A DNA stretch of 59,718 nt from a methane-oxidizing endosymbiont of Gigantopelta aegis (GTDB lineage: Bacteria; Pseudomonadota; Gammaproteobacteria; Methylococcales; Methylomonadaceae): positions 8,056 to 67,773 of the forward strand of contig NZ_JAEHGD010000002.1 in the NCBI RefSeq assembly GCF_016097405.1, written 5' to 3'. Shown here one piece after another: positions 18,993 to 27,817 of this stretch. Made by a program: the position numbers and the translations under genes. Every line of letters begins with the position of its first letter. Within the stretch, counting starts at the first letter, position 1. A model generated the notes under the pieces. That model worked only from the letters and a program-made list of their open reading frames with translations. It ran no database searches and was not told where the DNA came from.

Positions 18993-21121
18993 TCAGCAAT
19001 CAGCTTGTTTTCAAACACCACAACCGAGTGGGGATGAATCGTATAAGAGGTTTCACAATAGCGGGTTTGCTCCGGTCGTGGAATAATATCCTCCTCACCC
19101 GGTCTAGCGGTATCGACCGAAAGACACCAATAATGATCGCTGATAACCGGCAGTTCGACCGAAATAGCATGTTCATCCATATTTAATGCAATGAAGATAT
19201 CCGGCTCCCTAGGGTCGGCAGCACCGAGTGTAAAGGCTAAAAAGCGGTTGTCGGGATTGTCCCACTCCGGCATCTGATCCGGTCGGGTATGTTGCCAGCG
19301 AATGTCGGGAATGTCGCGGCCTTCAATTAACTTTCCGGTAAAGAAATGCCGCCGCATCAATGAGGCGTGACGTTTTCTGAGCCGAATCATTAACCGCACA
19401 AAACGCACCATGTCTTGGTTTTGTTCAGCCTGTTCCCAGTTCAGCCAAGCCAATTCATTATCCTGGCAATAACAATTATTGTTGCCTTGCTGTGAATGCA
19501 AAAATTCATCGCCCGCCAGTAACATCGGCACACCCTGACTCAGTAGCAAAATAGCAAAGGTATTTTTGGCCTGACGGCGGCGTAATGCCAAAATAGCTGG
19601 ATCATCAGTGTCGCCTTCGACGCCATGGTTATAGCTTAGGTTATGGTTACAGCCATCGCGGTTGTGTTCGCCATTGGCTTCATTATGTTTCTCGTTGTAA
19701 CTGAACAAATCATTCAGCGTGAAACCGTCATGACAGGTTACAAAATTGATACTGCTGATTGGCAAGCGTTGTTGTTTTTCATACAAATCACTACTGCCAC
19801 AAATACGCGTGGCGAGGTTCTTGACCATGTCTTTGTCGCCACGGACATATTGGCGCACCACATCACGATAAATGCCATTCCATTCGGCCCAGCGGAATCC
19901 AGGGAAACAGCCGACTTGATATAAACCGGTGGCATCCCAGGCTTCAGCAATCAGTTTGGTTTTAGCCAGTTGTTCAGAGAGTTCAATACCCCAGACAATA
20001 GGGGGGTCGTCTAAAACACTGCCATCTTCGCCACGCGATAAGGCACTGGCCAAATCAAAGCGGAAGCCATCGACATGCATATCTCTGACCCAATATTCCA
20101 AACAGCTAATGATAAAGCGTGATACTAATGGATGATTAGCGTTAACAGTATTGCCGCAGCCGGTATAATCATGAAAGATGGTCTTGTCGACTTTATCGAT
20201 TAAATAAAAACTGTTGCCGACCATGCCTTTAAAATTGATCATCGGCCCATCGGCGCCGGATTCAGAGGTATGATTAAAGACCACATCCAGAATCACCCCG
20301 ATACCGGCTTGATGTAGCGCCTTCACCATATCGCGGAATTCCTGTTGATGGGTGCCTTGTTCCGGGGTAACACAAAAGCCTGGATGTGGGCTGAAAAAAC
20401 TGTGGGTACTGTAGCCCCAATAGTTTTTTAAACCGAGGTCGGCGGTATGTTCTGGCACATCTTGCTCATCAAATGCCATAACTGGCAGCAGTTCAACATG
20501 GGTGATGCCTAAACTTTTTAAATAAGGGATTTTTTCGATGACACCTGAAAAGGTACCGGGATGTTTGACCTTTGAAGAAGAATGGCGCGTGAAGCCGCCA
20601 ACATGCATTTCATAAATAATGGCGCGTTCACTGCGGATGGCCAGCGGTGTATCACCTTCCCAATCATAATTGTCATCCACCACCACGCTGCGCATGGCAC
20701 AGTCACCATTGTCGCCAGGGAAGCACGCCGATGCACGGTTCCAATTCTTAATGCTGACCGCGCGTGCCCATGGGTCAAGCAAATGTTTTTCCTTATCAAA
20801 ACACAGTCCCGTATGACGGGGATCGTGGTTTGGCCCATCTACACGCCAAGTGTACCAAGTGCCTGCAGGCAAAAACTTGACAAAAATATGCCAGGAAAAA
20901 AACGTACAATGTTTTTCCTTGGATAAGGTGATAACCTGAAAAGGCTCTTTACAGTCCTCCGTTTTATACAGCAATAATTCCACACTCTCAGCATGGCGGC
21001 TGAAGATGGAAAAATTTACCCCATCTTTGCTAAATTTTGCACCATGAGGATAAGGACTTCCGGGTTTTGTTTTAAACACTATTGATGTTACAAAAGTTAA
21101 GGAATCCTTGATTTTACTCAA
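18989..21121 (-). CDS. glgX: GlgX, glycogen debranching enzyme (isoamylase type)
   Basis: Hydrolyses alpha-1,6 branches of limit-dextrin glycogen, GH13. The N-terminal CBM48 (PHGAKFSKDGVNFSIFSRHAESVELLLY) is followed by the (beta/alpha)8 barrel with nucleophile Asp in MHVDGFRFDLASAL, acid Glu in LIAEAWDATGLYQVG and the stabilising Asp in VTCHDGFTLNDL. The reading frame opens with a TTG at 21121; a GTG at 21079 (VFKTKPGSPYPHG) aligns better with family N-termini, so the start is uncertain. It pairs functionally with the glucan phosphorylase gene at 44 kb. Confidence 0.92.
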   Translation of the reverse strand: MSKIKDSLTFVTSIVFKTKPGSPYPHGAKFSKDGVNFSIFSRHAESVELLLYKTEDCKEPFQVITLSKEKHCTFFSWHIFVKFLPAGTWYTWRVDGPNHDPRHTGLCFDKEKHLLDPWARAVSIKNWNRASACFPGDNGDCAMRSVVVDDNYDWEGDTPLAIRSERAIIYEMHVGGFTRHSSSKVKHPGTFSGVIEKIPYLKSLGITHVELLPVMAFDEQDVPEHTADLGLKNYWGYSTHSFFSPHPGFCVTPEQGTHQQEFRDMVKALHQAGIGVILDVVFNHTSESGADGPMINFKGMVGNSFYLIDKVDKTIFHDYTGCGNTVNANHPLVSRFIISCLEYWVRDMHVDGFRFDLASALSRGEDGSVLDDPPIVWGIELSEQLAKTKLIAEAWDATGLYQVGCFPGFRWAEWNGIYRDVVRQYVRGDKDMVKNLATRICGSSDLYEKQQRLPISSINFVTCHDGFTLNDLFSYNEKHNEANGEHNRDGCNHNLSYNHGVEGDTDDPAILALRRRQAKNTFAILLLSQGVPMLLAGDEFLHSQQGNNNCYCQDNELAWLNWEQAEQNQDMVRFVRLMIRLRKRHASLMRRHFFTGKLIEGRDIPDIRWQHTRPDQMPEWDNPDNRFLAFTLGAADPREPDIFIALNMDEHAISVELPVISDHYWCLSVDTARPGEEDIIPRPEQTRYCETSYTIHPHSVVVFENKLIAD

Positions 21122-21180
21122 ATTTGTCAGCCTTTGCTGATAAATTTGGTCAACTATGCCATGTGTGGAGCGTATCTATT

Positions 21181-21495
21181 CTAACCGTCGGCCTGAGACG
21201 GGTGCTGTACTAGAATCCAAGGTTTGACGACAACGGCCCAAACATGAACATCGTTTTCCAGCCATTGGCGGGCTTGCGCGTCAGTGACCGGGCCAATTTT
21301 ATCCTGCTCAATCCATTGCTTAACGTGGTCTTTGTTATCGACGGAAAACATCAGGGCAACCTCAACCAAGTCCAGTTCTGGCGCGACCGAAATTGCTAAG
21401 CCGCTGGCGAAAAAGCGCTGTAATTCCGACCAATGAATTTTTGAGGTTTCTTGATTGATTTTATGCCGTAATAATTGTTCGTCGTTTTCCGTCAT
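21181..21495 (-). CDS. DUF2288 family protein
   Basis: 104 aa with the DUF2288 pattern: ETSKIHWSELQRFFASGLAISVAPELDLVEVALMFSVDNKDHVKQWIE and the closing WAVVVKPWILVQ. The function is unknown. It is soluble with no signal peptide, and transcribed divergently from the TPR gene with 131 bases between. Confidence 0.85.
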   Translation of the reverse strand: MTENDEQLLRHKINQETSKIHWSELQRFFASGLAISVAPELDLVEVALMFSVDNKDHVKQWIEQDKIGPVTDAQARQWLENDVHVWAVVVKPWILVQHPSQADG

Positions 21496-21626
21496 AATGA
21501 TTTTTTCAGATTGAAGATGTCCATGTAAAAGTAAAAAAATGCGCTATCATAGCAAGCCTGACTAATGCATTGACGACGGCGCTTATAGCGGGCCGTGAAT
21601 CATAACAATAAAAAACAGGAGAGAGT

Positions 21627-22475
21627 ATGTCTATTTTCAGTTCGCTGGGTAAAGCCGGAACCTTAAAGGCGGCAATCAAGCAGGTCGCCGAAGCCAGAAA
21701 AAACAAAGGGGGGCGCGCAGAACAATTGTTTAAGAGTGCTTATCAGGGTTTCGCTAAGGTTGTCGAGGGCGATTTGAATACCGCAGAAGCCTTGTATAAC
21801 TGGGGCTTTGCGTTATTGCATGAAGCTAAAGTGCAAGCACCTGAAAATGCACTAAAGCTGCTGGATGAAGCAATAGAAAAGTTCAAGTTCTGCCTGCTCG
21901 TTGCCCCTTCACATTTAGGTGCTGCGATTGATGGTGGCGTTGCCTATATGGAAATAGCGCGCATCAACAGTGTACAACCAGATGACCCTTTGTATGCACA
22001 AGCGTTGACGTTTTTTGAACGGGCTGATCGAATTCAAAAGGGAAGTGCGGCTTATAATATGGCCTGTGTTTATGCGTTGCAGGGCGATACCGAAGCTTGT
22101 CAGGCCGCATTGGAATTGGCGCGCGAAAAAGGCAGCTTACCTGATGAAGACGATGTTATGAATGACCCGGATATGGCGGCGGTAAAATATGAACCGTGGT
22201 TTCAAGAATTTCTGGGTAAAGTGGCGGTACAAAAAGTTGAGCGCGAAGTCAATGACAAGCGCAGCCGTCGTGGATTGAAAAAGGTTGAAGAGCTTAAATT
22301 AGATTTGGATGATTTGCCGCCGCGTCCGACCGACTCAATGCTGCGTCGTCACTATGATACGATGGTTAAGGCTCGGCTTGATGAATTGAAAGAAAAAGAA
22401 GCAGAGCGTAAGCGCCAAGAAGCCGAAGCGCGAGCCAAGAAGAAAAATAAAGACCAGTTTGATTATTACAATTGA
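21627..22475 (+). CDS. TPR-containing protein of unknown function
   Basis: 282 aa. Tetratricopeptide-like helical pairs cover about residues 30-190 (LYNWGFALLHEAK, AAYNMACVYALQGDTEACQAALELAREKG, with the paired DPDMAAVKYEPWFQEFL). A strongly charged C-terminal coil follows (KEKEAERKRQEAEARAKKKNK) before a final FDYYN. There is no signal peptide, so a cytoplasmic scaffold is likely. The SD AGGAGAG is good. The last bases overlap the left arm of an 11-bp inverted repeat that bounds the next non-coding segment. Confidence 0.6.
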   Translation: MSIFSSLGKAGTLKAAIKQVAEARKNKGGRAEQLFKSAYQGFAKVVEGDLNTAEALYNWGFALLHEAKVQAPENALKLLDEAIEKFKFCLLVAPSHLGAAIDGGVAYMEIARINSVQPDDPLYAQALTFFERADRIQKGSAAYNMACVYALQGDTEACQAALELAREKGSLPDEDDVMNDPDMAAVKYEPWFQEFLGKVAVQKVEREVNDKRSRRGLKKVEELKLDLDDLPPRPTDSMLRRHYDTMVKARLDELKEKEAERKRQEAEARAKKKNKDQFDYYN

Positions 22476-22994
22476 TGTTACGCGGTGGCTCTTTAATTTC
22501 ATTTCCATGATTCTCCGTTCACCATTACCGAGAAAGAAAAAGCCATCTCTGGCCTCTATTTTTTATCGACACAGAGACCACAGAGCGCACAGAGTTATCC
22601 CCTTGGTTTTGCGTGGGAATGAGGGAATCACAATTGCACCTCGGTACTGACTGCTATTTATCCAGCACCTCAGAATACCTCGTCATTCATGGCGAGGATG
22701 AAAAGGTGCACTATTTTTCTTAAAGAAAACCTTGTCCTTCAGGACGAGGTGCTGGATTTATCGTACCCACGCAGGTAGAGAGGGTACGATAAAAGAGATC
22801 ACAGAGTTATCGTTTGTATCGTTTAATGCCTTTGAGTGGTCTGGATTCATGACGTTATCAACGACTCTGTTGAAATATCGGTTGTTCATCCTTGCTGCAC
22901 GGTTTCATTCTCTGTGTTCTCAGAGGTCTGAAGTGTCTATATGGGTTCCTACGCAGGAGTGTGGGAATGAGGGAAGAGTTACTGCGTAACATCA
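22473..22994. repeat. 522-bp non-coding segment bounded by 11-bp inverted repeats
   Basis: The left TGATGTTACGC (22473-22483) and right GCGTAACATCA (22984-22994) are perfect inverted copies. Inside are further palindromes: ATCCAGCACCTC (22660-22671) with GAGGTGCTGGAT (22746-22757), and TATCGTACCC with GGGTACGATA around 22759-22791. GTGGGAATGAGGGA occurs twice (22613-22626, 22961-22974), and CACAGAG-type motifs recur. No convincing coding frame is present. It looks like a nest of small repeat elements between convergent genes. Confidence 0.45.
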
Positions 22995-23007
22995 GATTAT
23001 AAGTAGT

Positions 23008-24042
23008 TTACCGAATCCTGTCTGGTTGATAGATAGCCTTTAAAATATCTGTAATCAACTGGGGCCCTCGGTAAATCAGCCCACTGTATATTTGCACCAG
23101 CTTGGCGCCGGCTTCGATTTTTTCTTGGGCGTCGCGTCCGTTTAAAATACCGCCGGCGGCAATAATCGGTAATGCACCACTAAGTTCATCGGCCAGTTTT
23201 TTGACTACAGCGGTCGATTTTTCCCTGACTGGCGCACCACTCAAGCCGCCATTTTCGTTGGCAAGTGTATGCTCTGCGATAGCACTCCGGTCGATTGTTG
23301 TATTGGTCGCGATAACACCATCGATAGCCAGTGATTTTAATAAAGAAGCAATATGCTGGATTTCCTCATTACTTAGATCGGGCGCAATTTTGACCACCAA
23401 TGGAACATAGCGGCTGTGTTGTTGCTGTAATCTTAGCTGGGCATTTTTTAATGCCGATAATAAACGGCCAATTTCCTCGCCCTGTTGCAACTGGCGCAGA
23501 TTTTTTGTGTTGGGTGAAGAAATATTGATCGTGATATAACTGGCAAAAGGATAGCTTTTTTCAAGGCCAATTAAATAATCATCCACCGCATTTTCCAGCG
23601 GCGTATCAAAATTTTTGCCGATATTGATGCCTAGCACGCCACGATAACGGGTTTGTTTAACTTGATTGATTAAATGGTCGATACCTTTATTGTTAAAGCC
23701 CATGCGATTGATAATGGCCTGCTGTTCGGGCAGTCGAAACAGGCGTGGTTTGGGGTTGCCAGGCTGAGGGCGTGGTGTAACGGTGCCAATTTCAATAAAG
23801 CCAAAACCCAATGCAGCCAGCGCATCAATATAATCGCCATTTTTATCCAGCCCTGCTGCCAGTCCGACAGGGTTATCAAAATGTAGTCCCATAACCTCAA
23901 TGGGCTGTTCAGAATTTTGTGCCTTGATTAAAGGCGATAGGCCAGATTTATATGCCAGTTTTAAGCCTTCCAATGTCACATGGTGTGCGGTTTCAGGGTC
24001 TAATTGAAATAATAAAGGGCGGAGCAAGGGATAAATGTTCAT
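23008..24042 (-). CDS. pyrD: Dihydroorotate dehydrogenase (quinone), class 2
   Basis: Fourth step of pyrimidine synthesis, oxidising dihydroorotate with quinone at the inner membrane. 344 aa with the class 2 N-terminal amphipathic extension ([21 protein letters not shown]). The FMN region [44 protein letters not shown] is present, and the catalytic Ser is in [15 protein letters not shown]-terminal FMN phosphate motifs are AAGGI and QIYSGLIY. It is 10 bases behind thiO in the same direction, suggesting co-transcription. Confidence 0.96.
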   Translation of the reverse strand: MNIYPLLRPLLFQLDPETAHHVTLEGLKLAYKSGLSPLIKAQNSEQPIEVMGLHFDNPVGLAAGLDKNGDYIDALAALGFGFIEIGTVTPRPQPGNPKPRLFRLPEQQAIINRMGFNNKGIDHLINQVKQTRYRGVLGINIGKNFDTPLENAVDDYLIGLEKSYPFASYITINISSPNTKNLRQLQQGEEIGRLLSALKNAQLRLQQQHSRYVPLVVKIAPDLSNEEIQHIASLLKSLAIDGVIATNTTIDRSAIAEHTLANENGGLSGAPVREKSTAVVKKLADELSGALPIIAAGGILNGRDAQEKIEAGAKLVQIYSGLIYRGPQLITDILKAIYQPDRIR

Positions 24043-24052
24043 TGATGTTATT

Positions 24053-25153
24053 TTAAAGCGACTTAAGTTGATAGGGTTCGGGGTTTAATAGCGGGCTGCG
24101 CTCAAGAATCAAGTCGGCTAGCAGCTTGGCCGAGGCAGGCCCCATACCGAGACCGTTACGAAAATGGCCGGCATTGATACTCAGATTGTCGATGTCTGGA
24201 TGTAAACTGATACAGGGGACACCCGCATCGGTGCCCGGGCGCAAACCGGCCCAGTGATGGCCGACGGGATAATCTTCTAAAGCGGGTAATAATGTGGTAG
24301 CAAATTGATAAAGCTGTTGCCGCGCCGTATCGCTGGTTTGTTTGTCAAAGCCTGTATCTTCCACCGTGCTGCCGACCAGAATCTTGCCATCTTGCCGTGG
24401 AATCAGATAGCGGTCGTTCGCAAGCACCATAAATGGTAGTAGTCCTGGGGGGCTGTCAAATAAAAGCATCTGGCCTTTTATGGGTTTTATCGCTGGTGGC
24501 GGTGTGATGTCAGGGAGTAATTGATCAAACAAGGTGGATGTCCATGCGCCGGCGGTTACGACGAGGTGGCCGGTGGCGATGGTTTTGTCCTGCGTCTGTA
24601 GATGCGTAATGTGCTGGTTTTGGTGGTGTATCGTATGCACTTGGCAATGCTCAAAGAAAACCACATCACGTTGTTGTAATGTCGCTTTAAGTGCTTTCAG
24701 CAAGCGTGGATTGCGCGCTTGTGCAATATCGGGCAACCATAGCGGCTGATCAAGTTGGCATTGTAATGCAGGGTGAAAGGGTGCATCCGGTGTTGGGAGT
24801 TGATAACGGATTTGATAACGCCGGCACCAGTCCAGTGCGGCGGGACGATCAGGCAACGTACTCAGCAATAGGCCGCTGACGATAAATTCAGGGTTTATAT
24901 GGCTTTGCGTCACCAGGTCGGTGATCAAATCAGGGTAAAGAGCAAGGCTGGCAATCACTAAATCGCTGATGCTCTCCGCTTGTCGCCATGGATACAGTGG
25001 CAGCAAAATACCCCCTCCGGCCCAGGATGATTCGCGGCCAACAGCGGAAATATCGATAACACAAACGCTAAAACCGGCCTGAGACAGTTCATACGCGGTT
25101 AATAGGCCGCTGATGCCGCCCCCGAGAATGGAAAAATCAAATCGTTCGCTCAT
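24053..25153 (-). CDS. thiO: ThiO-like glycine oxidase / FAD-dependent amino acid oxidase
   Basis: FAD enzyme that oxidises glycine to the imine used for the thiazole of thiamine. It begins with the dinucleotide-binding motif [27 protein letters not shown], followed by [15 protein letters not shown], which is characteristic of ThiO/DAO. The C-terminal substrate/FAD region shows [16 protein letters not shown] and [23 protein letters not shown]. 366 aa is normal. No other thi gene is nearby, so the exact substrate is inferred. Confidence 0.88.
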   Translation of the reverse strand: MSERFDFSILGGGISGLLTAYELSQAGFSVCVIDISAVGRESSWAGGGILLPLYPWRQAESISDLVIASLALYPDLITDLVTQSHINPEFIVSGLLLSTLPDRPAALDWCRRYQIRYQLPTPDAPFHPALQCQLDQPLWLPDIAQARNPRLLKALKATLQQRDVVFFEHCQVHTIHHQNQHITHLQTQDKTIATGHLVVTAGAWTSTLFDQLLPDITPPPAIKPIKGQMLLFDSPPGLLPFMVLANDRYLIPRQDGKILVGSTVEDTGFDKQTSDTARQQLYQFATTLLPALEDYPVGHHWAGLRPGTDAGVPCISLHPDIDNLSINAGHFRNGLGMGPASAKLLADLILERSPLLNPEPYQLKSL

Positions 25154-25462
25154 TAAAAGAAGTTACCGTGAGGTTTAGAAGGTTATATCGAGCCCAAATT
25201 TATATTGGGTGAGGCACTAAAGGTAGCACGAAAAGCGTGGTAGAAAAACCGTTGTTCTGCTGGAAAGACCTGTTGTTTTTTTGTAACAGATTAAAAAATA
25301 AATTAAATGTGTAATTTAATTTATTGAAATATAAAGATAAAAAAAATAGATTAAAAACTTGTAAGGGAAAGGTTTTGTTGCTATTATTACCCACGAGCAA
25401 AAAACCTGTGTTGCATATAAGCAAACGCAGTTTAATAACAACAACCTCTGAGAGGGGATATT
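25154..25462. other. AT-rich intergenic region upstream of the outer-membrane protein gene
   Basis: 309 bases between divergent thiO and the barrel protein gene. It is very AT-rich from about 25260 to 25390 (runs of A and T). A small hairpin CCCAAATTTATATTGGG lies at about 25193-25209. A sigma70-type promoter is annotated separately. I see no coding frame with a credible start. Confidence 0.6.
25359..25387 (+). promoter_or_regulatory. Sigma70-type promoter of the outer-membrane protein gene
   Basis: TTGTAA (25359-25364), a 17-base spacer, then TATTAT (25382-25387). An AT-rich UP-element-like stretch lies upstream. Transcription would start near 25394, leaving a leader of about 70 bases before the ATG at 25463, which has the SD GAGAGGGG. 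Confidence 0.55.
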
Positions 25463-26329
25463 ATGACTTTTAAAAAAACAAAAATCGCCATGGCAGTGGC
25501 CACGGCAACCCTGGCGCTGGCTTCATCTTCGGCCATGGCGCACTCTAAAGCAGAACGCATTGCCGATGCCACTGCCAAGAAAACAGCCGCGCTGGAAGCA
25601 CAAGTCCAGCAAATGGCCAGCATGATGCAAGCCATGCAGGCCGAATTAAGCCGCGTTAAAGCGCAAGCCTCGACTGCCGTTAGCAGCAACTCACAAAAAC
25701 TGCAGGAGCTGGATCAATGGATGGCTTCTGTTAAGAGTGCGCCGGTTCATGTGGCCAGCAAGGACAACCTGATTGCGGCTCGTGGTGGTTGGATGCATTT
25801 TAATGATAACCGGGATGGAACTGATACAGGTGGTCTTGATTTCGGTGGTTTGCGAGGCGACAGGGATGCGTATTATTATGGTGGCGCGATTGATTTTAAT
25901 GTCAACAATGATCTGTTTGGCTTCATGGATCATACGTCCTTTGCTATGGAATTGGGTGTTGAATATGCACATATAGCTAATAACAAGAGTAATACAGGTA
26001 TACTTGCTATGTTAGGGGCGCGAGCAAATAAAACAGCGGATGTTAACCAATTAAGAATCAGTATCGCGCCAAAAATCAAGTTTATGCATGGCAGTAAGTT
26101 AAGACCTTGGATTATTCCTGCCGGTCTGGACATCAACATCATCAGTCCGCCATCTAATGCCATTACTGTGTTGAATACCGGTATGCAGTTCGGTGCGGGT
26201 GTCAATTATGAGTTGTTCAACGGTATTGTTGCGGGTGTTGATGGTCGTTATCATCATTCTTTTGATAATATCGACGGTGTTGATACCGATGGTTTTACCC
26301 TGGGTGGATCGCTCGGTTTCAGATTCTAA
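25463..26329 (+). CDS. Outer-membrane beta-barrel protein with N-terminal coiled coil
   Basis: 288 aa. The signal peptide (KIAMAVATATLALASSSAMA, cleaved before HSKAER) is followed by a periplasmic coiled coil at about residues 33-85 (AALEAQVQQMASMMQAMQAELSRVKAQ). A Gly/aromatic-rich barrel region follows, ending TLGGSLGFRF with the terminal Phe expected for BAM insertion. This architecture resembles coiled-coil porin-like proteins that trimerise. The exact family is not recognised. The strong promoter, SD and terminator suggest an abundant protein. Confidence 0.65.
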   Translation: MTFKKTKIAMAVATATLALASSSAMAHSKAERIADATAKKTAALEAQVQQMASMMQAMQAELSRVKAQASTAVSSNSQKLQELDQWMASVKSAPVHVASKDNLIAARGGWMHFNDNRDGTDTGGLDFGGLRGDRDAYYYGGAIDFNVNNDLFGFMDHTSFAMELGVEYAHIANNKSNTGILAMLGARANKTADVNQLRISIAPKIKFMHGSKLRPWIIPAGLDINIISPPSNAITVLNTGMQFGAGVNYELFNGIVAGVDGRYHHSFDNIDGVDTDGFTLGGSLGFRF

Positions 26330-26355
26330 GTTAGATCAATCTTGGAACACCATCA

Positions 26356-26385
26356 AAAAGGGAAGGGTCATACCTTCCCTTTTTT
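26356..26385 (+). terminator. Rho-independent terminator after the barrel protein gene
   Basis: The stem AAAAGGGAAGG / CCTTCCCTTTT with loop GTCATA is followed by T residues. It begins 27 bases after the stop codon. Confidence 0.88.
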
Positions 26386-26456
26386 GTCTCTGGCGTGCTG
26401 GAATCTTGTCCGGCAAGATGGTAAAGTTCTGCCCTTTTAAGTAATCTGTTAACGTC

Positions 26457-26897
26457 ATGAAAAAGCAAAACCCTGTTATCAAAGCGCTGCAAACGGCGTT
26501 GATCGTTATGTCTGCCGCTTTACTGCTGTCGGCCTGTTCCGATGACAAGCCGAAAACGCCCCTGAAAAAAGCCGAACATAATCCGTTTGATCATTCGCAT
26601 GGCAGTGAGGTGACCGACCTGGTCAAGCATAAATTTGAGCATGAATTTGCCGATCAGTGTGCCGAGCGGGAAGCGGCCAACTCGCCTAACCCGGTGCTGG
26701 AAAGAAAACGCTATGCCAAACCGTGTTTGTGTATTGCAACCTACATGATGAAAGATCTGACGGCTGTTGAGGCAGAAAAGTTTTTAAAAGAGCATAAAAA
26801 CACCCAGTCCTTGCGCATCCGTTTTGAAAATGCCGCCTATCATTGCTTGCAGGAAAAAGCTCATCCTAAAGGCCCTAAGTTGTTTGGTAAGCGTTGA
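26457..26897 (+). CDS. Small cysteine-containing lipoprotein of unknown function
   Basis: 146 aa. The lipoprotein signal MSAALLLSAC gives a lipidated Cys near residue 27. The mature part is charged and has four further Cys: ADQCAER, AKPCLC and YHCLQ, which could form disulfides or bind metal. A His/Asp-rich patch (NPFDHSHGSEVTD) follows the lipid anchor. I do not recognise a family. It lies after the barrel gene terminator, so it is probably a separate unit. It is 12 bases before the Rpn gene. Confidence 0.6.
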   Translation: MKKQNPVIKALQTALIVMSAALLLSACSDDKPKTPLKKAEHNPFDHSHGSEVTDLVKHKFEHEFADQCAEREAANSPNPVLERKRYAKPCLCIATYMMKDLTAVEAEKFLKEHKNTQSLRIRFENAAYHCLQEKAHPKGPKLFGKR

Positions 26898-26909
26898 CAG
26901 TCACAGCGC

Positions 26910-27743
26910 ATGGGGCAAAAAGATGTTATCAGCAAACATCTGATCAAACGTCTGGCGGTTGATCTGGCGGTTTATTTGTTGGGGCTGGATATTGCTTATG
27001 ATGAGCTGGAGTTGTTGTCATCCGAACAACAACGGGTAGAAGAACGGCGTGCTGATTTGCTGGCGCGGGTCAAAAAGCAAGGTGAGCCGGCATTTATTCT
27101 GCATGTGGAAATCCAGAATGATAACGATAGGCAGATGCCTTTGCGCATGTTACGTTATTATACCGATGCTGCATTTCAATATAGTGATCTGCCGCTCAAG
27201 CAATATTTGATCTATATCGGTAAGGCACCGCTGAAAATGGCTGATGGCATGAAAGCCGAGATGCTGGATTATCGCTATCGGATTATTGATATGCATCATA
27301 TTGACTATCGCCAATTGTTGAACAAAGACAGTCCCGATGCAATTGTGCTATCAATTTTGGGGGATTTTAAAGACACGCCGGAACGGCAGGCGGTAAATGA
27401 GATTGTCAGTCGATTATATCGAAAATTGGGCGATCAGCCCAAGCGATTCAGGGAATATTTTTATATGATGGAAATTTTGTCGGACAATCGCCATCTAAAA
27501 GATTTTATCAAAGAGGCAGAGCAAATGATTACACAGGTGAATGTAGAAAATTTACCATCCTATGAATTGGGTATGGAAAAAGGGTTGGAGAAAGGCTTGG
27601 AACAAGGCTTGGAACAAGGCCTGGAACAAGGCATGTCTTTATTGGTTATCCGGTTGTTGAAAAAATATTCCCCTGAAGCGGTGGCCGAAATGGTGGAATT
27701 GTCTTTGGAGACGGTTTTGGCAATTAAAAATAATTATAAGTAG
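26910..27743 (+). CDS. Rpn-family PD-(D/E)XK nuclease (YhgA/PDDEXK type)
   Basis: 277 aa. The nuclease core shows the Asp in RRADLLARV and the E-x-Q motif in FILHVEIQNDNDRQMPLRMLRYYTD, the PD-(D/E)XK signature of Rpn proteins (recombination-promoting nucleases, proposed in phage defence). After a helical region a repeated tail GLEKGLEQGLEQGLEQGM (five 12-base units, 27570-27629) is followed by a helical end ALLVIRLLKKYSPE-like (SLLVIRLLKKYSPEAVAEMVELS). Rpn genes are reported to encode an internal C-terminal antitoxin. An in-frame ATG at about 27525 preceded by GAGGCAGAG is a candidate internal start (inference). Confidence 0.82.
   Translation: MGQKDVISKHLIKRLAVDLAVYLLGLDIAYDELELLSSEQQRVEERRADLLARVKKQGEPAFILHVEIQNDNDRQMPLRMLRYYTDAAFQYSDLPLKQYLIYIGKAPLKMADGMKAEMLDYRYRIIDMHHIDYRQLLNKDSPDAIVLSILGDFKDTPERQAVNEIVSRLYRKLGDQPKRFREYFYMMEILSDNRHLKDFIKEAEQMITQVNVENLPSYELGMEKGLEKGLEQGLEQGLEQGMSLLVIRLLKKYSPEAVAEMVELSLETVLAIKNNYK
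27570..27629 (+). repeat. Five 12-bp tandem units in the Rpn gene
   Basis: Units begin GGTATGGAAAAA, GGGTTGGAGAAA, GGCTTGGAACAA, GGCTTGGAACAA, GGCCTGGAACAA. They encode G(M/L)E(K/Q) repeats. Two adjacent units are identical, so slippage would change length by four residues without changing frame. Confidence 0.9.
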
Positions 27744-27770
27744 GGTGGATTCGCCGGCAGGCAATCCACC
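27744..27770. terminator. Hairpin after the Rpn gene
   Basis: The arms GGTGGATT and AATCCACC enclose CGCCGGCAGGC, starting just after the Rpn stop. There is no T tract, so this may be an intergenic palindromic repeat rather than a strong terminator. Confidence 0.4.
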
Positions 27771-27817
27771 ACTAATAATGATGGCGCTAGTTTTAACAAT
27801 CAGATGATAAGGTAATA

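Noticed and set aside
22560-22980. A CRISPR-like array from repeated GTGGGAATGAGGGA and CACAGAG motifs
   Set aside because: Repeat units are few, short and irregularly spaced; no regular repeat-spacer pattern and no cas genes.
27744-27770. A riboswitch before hemL
   Set aside because: Only one simple hairpin is present, directly behind the Rpn stop; no conserved aptamer-like features.
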